Shown: positions 6,117-13,338, counted from the first letter of the stretch. The stretch is DNA of 14,216 bases from an uncultured Solirubrobacterales bacterium (GCA_937973575.1 CALJKH010000201.1:1-14216), one strand, 5' to 3'. Made by a program: numbers and translations. The notes: generated by a model not told the origin, from the sequence alone.

Positions 6117-6518
6117 TCAGTTGGTGAAGACGAGCAGCGCCGTAAGAGCGCTCAAGATCACAAGGCCGCCGGCCGGAGCCCACGCATCAAGGCCGTTCGC
6201 GCTGCCACCCACTTGATCACTAACCCGACCGATGCCAAACGCATCACCGGCGCGAATGTGAAGAACGACAGCTCCGAGCAAAAGACCCGCAAGGCACGCG
6301 GCTGCAAGGCCAGCCAAAAACGGTGCTGCCAAGACTCCGACGATCAGGCCGATTGCGCCGAGCAGCTCGAGGACACCCGCGACCTTGTAGAAGGTGACCG
6401 AGATGTTCAGGTGTTCTGGCGCTGCGTCAGCAAGCTCGCTACCGCTGAACTTGTTGAGGCCAGCGACTGTAAAGACGACTGCGAGCACAACGCAAAGCAC
6501 TGTTGCAATGAGGGACAT
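6117..6518 (-). CDS. DoxX-like four-helix membrane protein
   Basis: A 133-residue very hydrophobic protein with four predicted transmembrane helices at about residues 3-22, 42-63, 66-90 and 113-131. The length, helix pattern, AGLNKFSG at the end of helix 1 and the GVLELLGAIGL segment of helix 2 fit the DoxX/DoxX-like family of small membrane proteins, whose roles are mostly undefined (some are linked to thiol or redox balance). Its ATG at 6518 lies 1 nt after the TGA of mscL, with only a weak purine-rich stretch upstream, so translation is probably coupled to mscL in one operon. No catalytic residues are evident. The family call is moderate; membrane location is strong. Confidence 0.75.
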   Translation of the reverse strand: MSLIATVLCVVLAVVFTVAGLNKFSGSELADAAPEHLNISVTFYKVAGVLELLGAIGLIVGVLAAPFLAGLAAACLAGLLLGAVVLHIRAGDAFGIGRVSDQVGGSANGLDAWAPAGGLVILSALTALLVFTN

Positions 6519-6519
6519 G

Positions 6520-6930
6520 TCAGGAGCTTCTCTCTTTTAGGAGGTCCCGAATCTCAATAAGCAATTCGGCCTCTGTGGGGGGCGGTGGTTCTTCTTCTCC
6601 AGTCAGTCGCTTAAGTCGATCCATCGGCTTAATGACGAAGAAGAAGAGTGCTGCCATCACTGTGAAGAAGGCGAGCAGGGCGTCAATAAAGGCTCCGTAA
6701 TGGAAGACAGCGCTTCCAACCTTGAAGGTCATGTCGGAGAAGTTGGGCTGTCCAATGATCGCGCCGATCAACGGGCTGATCAGATCGCTGACAAGGCTGC
6801 GGACTACCGTTGCAGCGGCAGCGCCGACTACAACAGCTACGGCGAGGTCAACAACGTTGCCGCGCAGGACGAAATCCCTGAACTCAGTCAGGGTGCCGGT
6901 GCGACTCTCCTTGGGCGAATCGGTGCTCAC
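6520..6930 (-). CDS. mscL: Large-conductance mechanosensitive channel MscL
   Basis: A 136-residue channel subunit that assembles in the inner membrane and opens under high membrane tension to release solutes on osmotic downshock. The family signature is clear: an N-terminal amphipathic stretch, then FRDFVLRGNVVDLAVAVVVG leading into pore helix TM1 (about residues 25-55). A short periplasmic loop ending in VFHYGAFID follows, then TM2 (about 79-100), a charged linker with GEEEPPPPTE, and the C-terminal bundle helix with EAELLIEIRDLLKERSS. The length is normal. The periplasmic loop is short compared with E. coli. The start is GTG at 6930 with no strong Shine-Dalgarno; GAGAAT 8 nt upstream could be a -10 for a leaderless message. 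The next gene starts 1 nt after its stop. Confidence 0.95.
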   Translation of the reverse strand: MSTDSPKESRTGTLTEFRDFVLRGNVVDLAVAVVVGAAAATVVRSLVSDLISPLIGAIIGQPNFSDMTFKVGSAVFHYGAFIDALLAFFTVMAALFFFVIKPMDRLKRLTGEEEPPPPTEAELLIEIRDLLKERSS

Positions 6931-6961
6931 TTCTACTGATTCTCAGGCCCACAGCGGCGGA

Positions 6962-6991
6962 TTGACGAAGGCCGACACTCAGGAGTAGGCT
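6962..6991 (+). promoter_or_regulatory. Promoter of the second large hydrolase gene
   Basis: TTGACG (6962-6967, five of six matches to TTGACA), 18-nt spacer, TAGGCT (6986-6991, fits TANNNT). The predicted start is near 6998, leaving a leader of about 25 nt consisting mostly of the shared RBS element. It is back to back with the mscL upstream region. Confidence 0.6.
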
Positions 6992-7006
6992 TCGCCGCGT
7001 ACAACA

Positions 7007-7019
7007 CCCTGGGGAGGGA
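7007..7019 (+). promoter_or_regulatory. Shared leader/RBS element, copy 3
   Basis: CCCTGGGGAGGGA with GGGGAGGG at 7011-7018, 5 nt before ATG 7024. Identical to 1302-1314 and, reversed, 1139-1151. A looser similarity to the first hydrolase leader (CGCCGCGTACAACA compared with CGGCGCTACACAA) lies just upstream. Confidence 0.85.
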
Positions 7020-7023
7020 TGCA

Positions 7024-9567
7024 ATGTCTAGAAGTGCTCATCTAATTCGTAATGCTCTGGTTGCCGTTCTTGCGTCAGCTTTGGCACTCGCGACCGTCAT
7101 GGCCCTGCAGACAAGCGAGTCGCACGCTGCCGGCGGAATCACAGTTTCGATTGGAACTGGCGCTGCCTCACAAAAGGCGATCGCCACCAAGAAAACCCTC
7201 CCGGTCAGCGTTGCGATCAGTGATCGAGCGACGACAGTTAGTCAGGTAACGGCCTCGGCCACTCTTACCCGAGGCGCAACCGTCACCACGTTGGCGAGCA
7301 ACGTCAAGATCAAGATCAGCGGCGGTGTTGGTAGCGCGAAGTTGCCGATCGGGTCTGCTGGCCGCGCAGCAGTAGCGAAGTGCACTTCCGGAACTGTCAC
7401 CTTCACAGCTAACGGAGCCACAACTTCTGAGCCGCTCTACATCGACTCAAAGAGCTGCATTGGCAAGGCCCCAGCGGTTGACACCGGGACCGCCGCGCGA
7501 TGCGACATCACGGACTCGTCGGAATGCCTCTATCCATTCCCGAACGACTACTTCACAACAGCTGACTCAACGAAGGCAAGCGGAAAGCGACTCAACTTCA
7601 ACCTCGCGTCAATGCCTGCGACTACGCCGAACCTCTTCGCTCCTAAGGCGAAGAACATCGGCGTCACGGAGTTCAACAAGTTCGACGGATTCAGCCCTGG
7701 ATCCATGTTGATCACTCACATTCCAGGACTGACAAACGACACTGCGATCAGCAGGAGCGGCCTCCCGACTGTGACCAACATTGGCAAGTACTCGGACGCT
7801 AACCAAGCCCTTGTCGTGATTGACGCCACCACCGGCCAGCGTTGGCCGATCTGGGCTGAGAACGGACAGGGCTACAGCGACGCCACGATCGACAAGGTCA
7901 GCTCTACCTCTGAGGACAAGGCCAACCTCGTCATCCACCCTGCCCGCAACTTCACTGACGGGCACCGCTACATCGTGGCCCTGCGAAACCTCAAGGACTC
8001 AACCGGTACAGCCATCGCTCCAAGCGACGGCTTCCGCCTCTACCGCGACCGCCTAGTTACGAAGAGCAGCGTGGTCGAGTCACGCCGTGATCACATGGAA
8101 AGCCTGTTCACGAGCCTCAAGGCTGCCGGGATTGACCGCTCAAACCTGAACCTTGCTTGGGACTTCACAGTGGCAAGCACTCGCAGCCTCTCGGAACGGG
8201 CACTGAAGATTCGCGATGACGCATTCGCCCAGCTTGGCGACACAACGATGGGCGATAACACGATCCAAGGCAACGCGCCCGTCTCGCACATCACGGCAGT
8301 TCGTGAAACGCCAAATGACCCAGACACGATCCGCCAGATTGACGGCACGATCGAAGTTCCTTGCTACCTCGACAGCTCCGGCTGTGTGACTGGTGGCAAG
8401 TTCAACTATGGAAGCGACGGCCTTCCAGCGCAACAGACTGGCAACAAGCAGCTTGCTCGCTTCCGGTGCAACATCCCGCAGAGTGCAGTTGACGGCAGCG
8501 GGCCGATGTACATGACCCTCTACGGCCACGGACTGTTTGGGTCAATCAATGAGATGGGCTCACGCAATGTTCGCCAACTTGGCAACGCCGAGCACATGCT
8601 CGTCTGCGGCAGCGACTGGAGCGGGATGGCAAGCGAGGACGAGTTGACAGCCGCCGGAATCTTGAGCGACCTGACCAACTTCCCGAAGATGGCCGACCGC
8701 CTCCAGCAGGGGTACCTGAACTTCATGTACCTCGGCCGCGCGCTTGCACACCCAAGCGGCCTCACGACCGACGCTGCCTTCCAAGTAAGCAAGGACGGCC
8801 ATGACGCTGCTTACAACACTGGCTACATCACCTACTACGGCAACAGCCAGGGTGGTATTGCCGGCGGCGGTCTGACAGCGCTGTCTCCTGACATCACTCG
8901 GTCGGTCCTCTATGTGGGAGCAATGAACTACTCGATGCTCCTGCCTCGCTCAGTGGACTTCGACGAGTTCAAGCCGTACTTCTACCCCAACTACACGAAG
9001 CTTCAGGAGCGTCCGCTGCTCTTCGCCCTGATGCAGATCATGTGGGACCGTGGCGAGCCAAACGGCTACGCAAACCACATCACCAGTAACCCACTGCCTA
9101 ACACTCCGGTCAAGCATGTGACGATGGAGATGAGCTACGGCGACCATCAGGTTTCGAATATCGCGACGCTTGTTGAAGCTAGAACTCTCGGGCTGAAGTC
9201 TCGCTCGCCATGGCTCGACAACGGGCGTGACGTCAATGCTGCGGTAAGCCCTTGGGGCCTCACCACCCTCGGGGCAATGCCACTTGACGACAACGCCCTG
9301 ATCGCTTGGGACATCGGCCCTTACCGGACCCCAGCTGATCCGAGTGCTTGCAAGGACAACAGCGGCGATACATGGTGTGGAACGCCATCTACGCCGTCAG
9401 AGAACGCGCCTAATCGGATTGGCACTGACCCCCATGACCTCAACATCGACACCATGGCCACGCTGCGTCATCAGATCGCGGAATACATCAAGCCAAATGG
9501 CCACCTTGTTGAAGTCTGCGGCGCCCTGCCTTGCTACGGCGCTGCCTGGACTGGCCTCGCTAACTAA
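7024..9567 (+). CDS. Large secreted alpha/beta-hydrolase-like protein (lipase/esterase type), paralogue 2
   Basis: An 847-residue exported protein that aligns over its whole length with the protein at 1319-3841, by eye at something under half identity. The signal peptide spans about residues 1-35 (cleavage SHA-A). Residues about 37-146 form a beta-rich N-terminal domain with Cys120 and Cys145. The body starts at PFPNDYFTTADS. It has GHGLFG (oxyanion loop), GNSQGG with nucleophile Ser608, and YGDHQVSN with His708. DGHRYIVALRNLK, WDFTVAS and the C-terminal CGALPCYGAAW match the paralogue. Cysteines are mostly kept, fitting an oxidising, extracytoplasmic location. Substrate is unknown; lipid or polyester hydrolysis is possible from the resemblance to large secreted lipases. 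It has its own promoter and terminator, so it is monocistronic. Confidence 0.9.
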   Translation: MSRSAHLIRNALVAVLASALALATVMALQTSESHAAGGITVSIGTGAASQKAIATKKTLPVSVAISDRATTVSQVTASATLTRGATVTTLASNVKIKISGGVGSAKLPIGSAGRAAVAKCTSGTVTFTANGATTSEPLYIDSKSCIGKAPAVDTGTAARCDITDSSECLYPFPNDYFTTADSTKASGKRLNFNLASMPATTPNLFAPKAKNIGVTEFNKFDGFSPGSMLITHIPGLTNDTAISRSGLPTVTNIGKYSDANQALVVIDATTGQRWPIWAENGQGYSDATIDKVSSTSEDKANLVIHPARNFTDGHRYIVALRNLKDSTGTAIAPSDGFRLYRDRLVTKSSVVESRRDHMESLFTSLKAAGIDRSNLNLAWDFTVASTRSLSERALKIRDDAFAQLGDTTMGDNTIQGNAPVSHITAVRETPNDPDTIRQIDGTIEVPCYLDSSGCVTGGKFNYGSDGLPAQQTGNKQLARFRCNIPQSAVDGSGPMYMTLYGHGLFGSINEMGSRNVRQLGNAEHMLVCGSDWSGMASEDELTAAGILSDLTNFPKMADRLQQGYLNFMYLGRALAHPSGLTTDAAFQVSKDGHDAAYNTGYITYYGNSQGGIAGGGLTALSPDITRSVLYVGAMNYSMLLPRSVDFDEFKPYFYPNYTKLQERPLLFALMQIMWDRGEPNGYANHITSNPLPNTPVKHVTMEMSYGDHQVSNIATLVEARTLGLKSRSPWLDNGRDVNAAVSPWGLTTLGAMPLDDNALIAWDIGPYRTPADPSACKDNSGDTWCGTPSTPSENAPNRIGTDPHDLNIDTMATLRHQIAEYIKPNGHLVEVCGALPCYGAAWTGLAN

Positions 9568-9588
9568 ACGCAATCAGGATTGAAACTC

Positions 9589-9619
9589 AGGGCGCGTACC
9601 GCAGTCGCGGGCGCGCCCT
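9589..9619 (+). terminator. Intrinsic terminator of the second large hydrolase gene
   Basis: AGGGCGCG (9589-9596) pairs with CGCGCCCT (9612-9619). Inside, CCGC (9599-9602) pairs with GCGG (9607-9610), and TTCTGTTTCT follows. It lies 21 nt after the stop codon. Confidence 0.85.
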
Positions 9620-9628
9620 TTCTGTTTC

Positions 9629-9640
9629 TAGCCGCGGCTA
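9629..9640. repeat. Perfect palindrome at the TetR stop codon
   Basis: TAGCCGCGGCTA is a 12-bp perfect palindrome; its right end contains the TAG stop (minus strand, 9640-9638) of the EthR-like gene. It may be part of a convergent terminator region. Confidence 0.4.
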
Positions 9641-10267
9641 GGAGAAAGCGAGAGTGCGAGTCCAGATGGTCGCAAGCGTCTCCAGCACGACTGCTGGATC
9701 CTCCTGCGGATGCCGGCCGAGAGTCCTCAGCAGGTAGGTCTCGTTCAGTGCAGTCAAAGCTTCAGCAGTTGAGTGAGCGTCTGGGACATCAACCAAGCCG
9801 CTGTCCTTAAGACCCTGAATTGCGTCACCAGATTCAGCTGAGAAGTGCCTGATGAATCCCTCGTAGGCAGCCTCAAGGTCAGCATCCTCAACTGCAGCAT
9901 CCACCACTCCCTTAACGAGTGGCCCGTGCTCAACGAAGAAGTCAACGACCGACTTAAGCGACTCACGAATCACTTCAGAGTCCGGCTTGTCCTTACCGCT
10001 GCGGGCTGCAAGCCCGTTCTTCGCAAACTGACCTGACAGGTCGAGCATCCCTTGGCCGAGTGTCGTCAGCAGTGCAACCACGAGGGCTGGCATTCCGTCG
10101 AAATGGCGATAGAAGATCGTGCGCGAGAGGTTGGCTCGGTCCATCACTGTCTCAACGCTTAACTCCCGGAATGGCCGAGTGCGCAGCAGGTCATTTGCCG
10201 CGGTGAGGATTGCCTCACGGGACTCAGCGGAAGATTGACGTTGGCGACCTTGCGTTTGAGCTGCCAT
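9638..10267 (-). CDS. EthR-like TetR-family transcriptional regulator
   Basis: A 209-residue regulator. The helix-turn-helix lies at about residues 15-60, with LSVETVMDRANLSRTIFYRHF as its turn and recognition helix. The C-terminal part, with ALTALNETYLLRTLG and a final VLETLATIWTRTLAF, closely follows the layout of mycobacterial EthR, where these helices line a long hydrophobic ligand pocket. So a lipid-like or hydrophobic effector is plausible; this is inference. The ATG at 10267 has no Shine-Dalgarno, but TAACCT lies 6 nt upstream, suggesting a leaderless transcript. It diverges from the sulfatase gene, 75 bp between starts, and is the obvious candidate to control it and itself. It is convergent with the second large hydrolase. 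Confidence 0.92.
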   Translation of the reverse strand: MAAQTQGRQRQSSAESREAILTAANDLLRTRPFRELSVETVMDRANLSRTIFYRHFDGMPALVVALLTTLGQGMLDLSGQFAKNGLAARSGKDKPDSEVIRESLKSVVDFFVEHGPLVKGVVDAAVEDADLEAAYEGFIRHFSAESGDAIQGLKDSGLVDVPDAHSTAEALTALNETYLLRTLGRHPQEDPAVVLETLATIWTRTLAFS

Positions 10268-10273
10268 AGATCG

Positions 10274-10279
10274 AGGTTA
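10274..10279 (-). promoter_or_regulatory. Candidate -10 of the EthR-like gene
   Basis: TAACCT on the minus strand, 6 nt before the ATG. The same hexamer precedes the amidohydrolase-like gene and msrA by 8 nt. No clear -35. Confidence 0.4.
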
Positions 10280-10305
10280 CAGGACGGTTAAGGAAACATT
10301 GCCAG

Positions 10306-10335
10306 TTGACACTGCGTCGCAAACCGCGCTACCTT
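10306..10335 (+). promoter_or_regulatory. Promoter of the sulfatase gene, leaderless
   Basis: TTGACA (10306-10311, perfect), 18-nt spacer, TACCTT (10330-10335, fits TANNNT), then 7 nt to the ATG at 10343. Transcription should start at or next to the A of ATG; there is no Shine-Dalgarno. The divergent EthR-like gene shares this 75-bp gap. Confidence 0.65.
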
Positions 10336-10342
10336 CTTCTGT

Positions 10343-12475
10343 ATGGGAAGAGATACAGCTGGTCTAAAAGTGTTTAACCGCAACCGAATCGCAGCACTTG
10401 CCCTTGCGCTAGCAAGCACCTGTGCATTTGCTGCAGCACCGTCACACGCAGGCGCTGCGACGAAGCCGAACATCATTGTTGTCACCGACGATGACCAACG
10501 GGCAGACGACCTTTCGATCATGACCAAGGTCAAGGCTCAGCTTGGCAACAGCGGCGTGACTTTCGATAACTCGATGGCCTCTTACTCCCTTTGCTGCCCC
10601 TCCCGTACGACCTTCCTTACTGGGCAATACATGCACAACCATGGCATTACTTGGAACTTCTGGCCACAGGGTGGATTCTTCAAGTTCAAGCACTCAACCA
10701 ACTACGGCGGTTGGGGCAACACCCTTCCAAAGTGGCTGCAGGACGCTGGGTACCACACCGGCCTACTTGGCAAGTACCTCAACCAAACTGGTGAGGCTGA
10801 CCCTGCCACTGCGACGACTCGTACCGCGACTGGCGCGAGTGGAGCCAAGTCGATCACCGTGTCAGGCGATACATCAGGCCTTGCAGTCGGCGACCGAATC
10901 TCTGGCAAAAGGACAACCCGTGAAGCCTCGGGCAGCACCGGCAGCACATCGGTCACCGTGACCGATCCAAGCGGAGTCTATGTCGGCGACTTTGTCCTCG
11001 GTAAGGGATTCAACGGCGCGAGGGCGACTGTCTCCGCCATCTCAGGCAACACAGTCACTCTGAGCAGAGCGCTTGTCGTCAATACCGATCAGCTGACGAC
11101 TGTCCGCCCCGGAGTTGAAACCGGCACGCGCGTAACGAAGATCAGCGGATCAACGGTGACGATTGACACGGCTCTGAACAATGCGCTTAGCGGCACCGGC
11201 AACATTACGACTGAGACTTACAAGCCAAACGAGATCCCACCAGGCTGGAACGAGTGGATGGGCGGAGTTGACCCAACCACTTACGCCTACTTTGGCTACA
11301 CGCTCAATGTCAACGGCAAGCTCGTGACCTACGGTAAGTGCCGCCACGAGTACAAGGTGCTCGACGAGTCCGGCAACGACGTAACGCCGCCGCTTAAGTC
11401 CAGCTACACGACTAACCCACTTGAGGGTTGCCACGAGGAAAACGCGCAGAGCGATACCTATGCGCAGAACGGTAATTCCGACAAGAACTACCAGACCGAT
11501 GTGTTTGCGACCTACGCAGAGAAGTTCATCGCCGCCAACGGCAAGAAGAAGAACCCCTACTTCCTCTGGGTAACACCAACTGCGCCGCACACGACGACCA
11601 CGACCGGCGCCAACGAGGGCTCACCTGCGGTTCCTCCGTACCGTTACCGCAACCTCTTCGCCACCAAGGCTTTGCCTAACTGGCCGTCCTACAACGAGGC
11701 TGATGTGTCGGACAAGCCCTGCATCCAGAGCTTCTTCTGCTGGTTCCCATCGCTTATCCCTCAGGCTGAGCAGCTCGCGACCAACCACTACCGTGGGCGT
11801 CAAGAGGCGATCATGGGCGTTGATGATCTCGTCGGCCGCATCGTGGCCGCTGTCAAGAAGACTGGCAAGGCCAAGAACACGCTGATCATCTTCACCTCAG
11901 ACAATGGATGGATGCTTGGCGAGCACAGGATCCTCGCCCAGAAGCAGTTCGGCTTTGACGAGTCGATCAAGGTGCCACTTGTAATCAGCGGCCCTGGCTT
12001 CACTGGCGGAAAGCGCCTGACTCCAATGGTTACCAACGCTGACCTTGCGCCAACCATCCTCCGCGCTGCTGGCGCGACCGCCGGTCGACCACAGGACGGT
12101 GTTGCACTGCAGGACATCCTCGCAGCGCCGAACGACTGGCTCACCCGAACAGTCGTAATTGAGACTGGCGAGAACCCGCGTGCTCCTTACTACGACGGAA
12201 TTCACAACAGTCACTACCACTTGGAGATCCTCCACGGTGGTGGCCTGCCGGTGCGTTACGAGCTCTACGACCTCTCAAAGGACCCGTATGAGATGAACGC
12301 AGTCACCGATGACCCAGCTTACGCAAGTGTCCTCGCCCAACTGATCAGCCAAGACCAGCGTCTCCATGACTGTTCAGGAGCGACCTGCGTTGACAAGAGC
12401 GCTGCCCCGGCAAGCCCGGCCCACAGCACTCTTGATGATGTGAGCCCGGTAACGGGCCTTCACACCGGCCCTTAG
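10343..12475 (+). CDS. Secreted sulfatase with an inserted beta-repeat domain
   Basis: A 710-residue exported sulfatase of the formylglycine-dependent type, which removes sulfate from sulfate esters. The signal peptide runs to about residue 38. KPNIIVVTDDDQ (41-52) supplies metal-binding acids. The sulfatase motif C-x-P-S-R is at residues 84-88 (CCPSR), so Cys84 should become formylglycine; LTGQ follows. GKYLNQ (143-148), APH (414-416), SDNGWMLGEH (519-528) and the SIKVPLVISGP strand are typical. Between GKYLN and the normally adjacent PPGWNEW (299-305) lies an insert of about 140 residues (about 152-292) with repeats of the type GxxVxxISGxTVTL. The C-terminus has Cys677 and Cys682. Substrate is unknown. 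It is leaderless by promoter position and diverges from an EthR-like regulator. No maturase gene is in the window. Confidence 0.93.
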   Translation: MGRDTAGLKVFNRNRIAALALALASTCAFAAAPSHAGAATKPNIIVVTDDDQRADDLSIMTKVKAQLGNSGVTFDNSMASYSLCCPSRTTFLTGQYMHNHGITWNFWPQGGFFKFKHSTNYGGWGNTLPKWLQDAGYHTGLLGKYLNQTGEADPATATTRTATGASGAKSITVSGDTSGLAVGDRISGKRTTREASGSTGSTSVTVTDPSGVYVGDFVLGKGFNGARATVSAISGNTVTLSRALVVNTDQLTTVRPGVETGTRVTKISGSTVTIDTALNNALSGTGNITTETYKPNEIPPGWNEWMGGVDPTTYAYFGYTLNVNGKLVTYGKCRHEYKVLDESGNDVTPPLKSSYTTNPLEGCHEENAQSDTYAQNGNSDKNYQTDVFATYAEKFIAANGKKKNPYFLWVTPTAPHTTTTTGANEGSPAVPPYRYRNLFATKALPNWPSYNEADVSDKPCIQSFFCWFPSLIPQAEQLATNHYRGRQEAIMGVDDLVGRIVAAVKKTGKAKNTLIIFTSDNGWMLGEHRILAQKQFGFDESIKVPLVISGPGFTGGKRLTPMVTNADLAPTILRAAGATAGRPQDGVALQDILAAPNDWLTRTVVIETGENPRAPYYDGIHNSHYHLEILHGGGLPVRYELYDLSKDPYEMNAVTDDPAYASVLAQLISQDQRLHDCSGATCVDKSAAPASPAHSTLDDVSPVTGLHTGP

Positions 12476-12482
12476 GGGCCGG
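12465..12482 (+). other. Hairpin with the sulfatase stop codon in its loop
   Basis: CCGGCCC (12465-12471) pairs with GGGCCGG (12476-12482); the 4-nt loop TTAG contains the TAG stop. No U-tract follows. A better terminator lies at 12498-12526. Confidence 0.5.
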
Positions 12483-12497
12483 CCCTCCCCAGAGATT

Positions 12498-12526
12498 GGA
12501 GCCGAGGCACTTAGTGCTTCGGTTCC
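12498..12526 (+). terminator. Intrinsic terminator of the sulfatase gene
   Basis: GGAGCCGAGGCAC (12498-12510), loop TTA, pairs with GTGCTTCGGTTCC (12514-12526) over 13 bp with two G-U pairs. The T-rich GCTCTTCTCT follows. It separates the sulfatase from msrA. Confidence 0.8.
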
Positions 12527-12541
12527 GCTCTTCTCTGCGGA

Positions 12542-12547
12542 TAACCT
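12542..12547 (+). promoter_or_regulatory. Candidate -10 of msrA
   Basis: TAACCT, 8 nt before the ATG at 12556, the same hexamer and spacing as for the amidohydrolase-like gene at 4586. GGAG at 12549-12552 is too close (3 nt) to act as a normal Shine-Dalgarno, so leaderless translation is likely. No strong -35. Confidence 0.45.
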
Positions 12548-12555
12548 TGGAGTAG

Positions 12556-13233
12556 ATGTTCGACCGCATTCAAGAACGGATGGCACGCAAGCTCCAAGTC
12601 CCAACCGCAGATCAAGCCCTGCCTGGACGGTCTGCGCCTGCGTACCGCGTGCCGGTCGCTCACGACGTTCTAGGCGCCCCGCTTGTCGGCGCTTGGCCTG
12701 AAGGGTTTGAGGAGGCAGGCTTTGGGATGGGCTGCTTCTGGGGAGCTGAGAAGGCGTTCTGGCAGATCCCGGGCGTCTACACGACCGTTGTTGGCTACGG
12801 ACAAGGCATTACGCCCCACCCCACGTACGAAGAGGTCTGCTCGGGGAACACTGGCCATAACGAGGTTGTCCAAGTTGTCTGGGATCCAGCCAAGGTCTCG
12901 TTCGACGACCTGCTCCGCGCATTCTGGGAAGGCCATGACCCCACTCAGGGAATGCGCCAAGGCAATGACCTAGGCACTCAATACAGGTCCGGTATCTACT
13001 GGACGACCGACGCCCAGAAGGATGCCGCTGAGGAATCACGCCGGATGTACCAAAAGGCGTTGCACGCCTCTGGCATGGGTGACATCACCACTGAAATTGA
13101 GAAGTTCGACAACTTCTACCCTGCCGAGGAGTACCACCAGCAGTACCTCCACAAGGTGCCAGGCGGGTATTGCGGACTCGGCGGAACTGGTGTGTCGTGC
13201 CCGATCGGCACTGGCACATCACTCTCTGACTGA
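12556..13233 (+). CDS. msrA: Peptide methionine sulfoxide reductase MsrA
   Basis: A 225-residue long-form MsrA, which reduces the S-epimer of methionine sulfoxide in proteins and free methionine using thioredoxin. The catalytic motif GMGCFWGAEKAFW places the nucleophile at Cys60. HPTYEEVCSGNTGHNE, HDPTQGMRQGNDLGTQYRSG and EEYHQQYL are all present. Resolving cysteines are Cys206 (GYCGLGG) and Cys215 (VSCP), as in E. coli MsrA (Cys198, Cys206). The N-terminal ~50 residues (ADQALPGR and on) match the longer E. coli-type form. One small oddity: GYGQGITPHPTY where the family mostly has GYxGG. It sits between a terminator and a tRNA on the other strand, so it is monocistronic. Cytoplasmic; oxidative-damage repair. 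Confidence 0.96.
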   Translation: MFDRIQERMARKLQVPTADQALPGRSAPAYRVPVAHDVLGAPLVGAWPEGFEEAGFGMGCFWGAEKAFWQIPGVYTTVVGYGQGITPHPTYEEVCSGNTGHNEVVQVVWDPAKVSFDDLLRAFWEGHDPTQGMRQGNDLGTQYRSGIYWTTDAQKDAAEESRRMYQKALHASGMGDITTEIEKFDNFYPAEEYHQQYLHKVPGGYCGLGGTGVSCPIGTGTSLSD

Positions 13234-13298
13234 GCCGACGGGTACCGGCGGCGCCACTCCGATTGCGCCTCCCTCGCCATCGCTTGAGTGAACGCCGC

Positions 13299-13338
13299 CC
13301 TAGCTCCCGAAAAGGAGCACAGCTAGTGCCGCTAGCGG
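13299..13338. repeat. Inverted repeats downstream of msrA
   Basis: GCTCC (13303-13307) pairs with GGAGC (13314-13318), loop CGAAAA, and a perfect palindrome CCGCTAGCGG lies at 13329-13338. No U-tract on the plus strand. These could end the msrA message, but the evidence is thin. The rest of 13234-13457 shows no gene. Confidence 0.3.

Noticed and set aside
5946..6560. Plus-strand open frame of 204 residues opposite the DoxX-like gene
   Set aside because: Charged, Cys-rich out-of-frame composition, no RBS, and it covers the coherent four-helix membrane protein on the other strand.
12481..12494. A near-copy of the shared leader element on the minus strand (TCTGGGGAGGG) after the sulfatase gene
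   Set aside because: There is no plausible minus-strand start codon and gene downstream; it lacks the outer bases of the 13-nt element and is probably chance.
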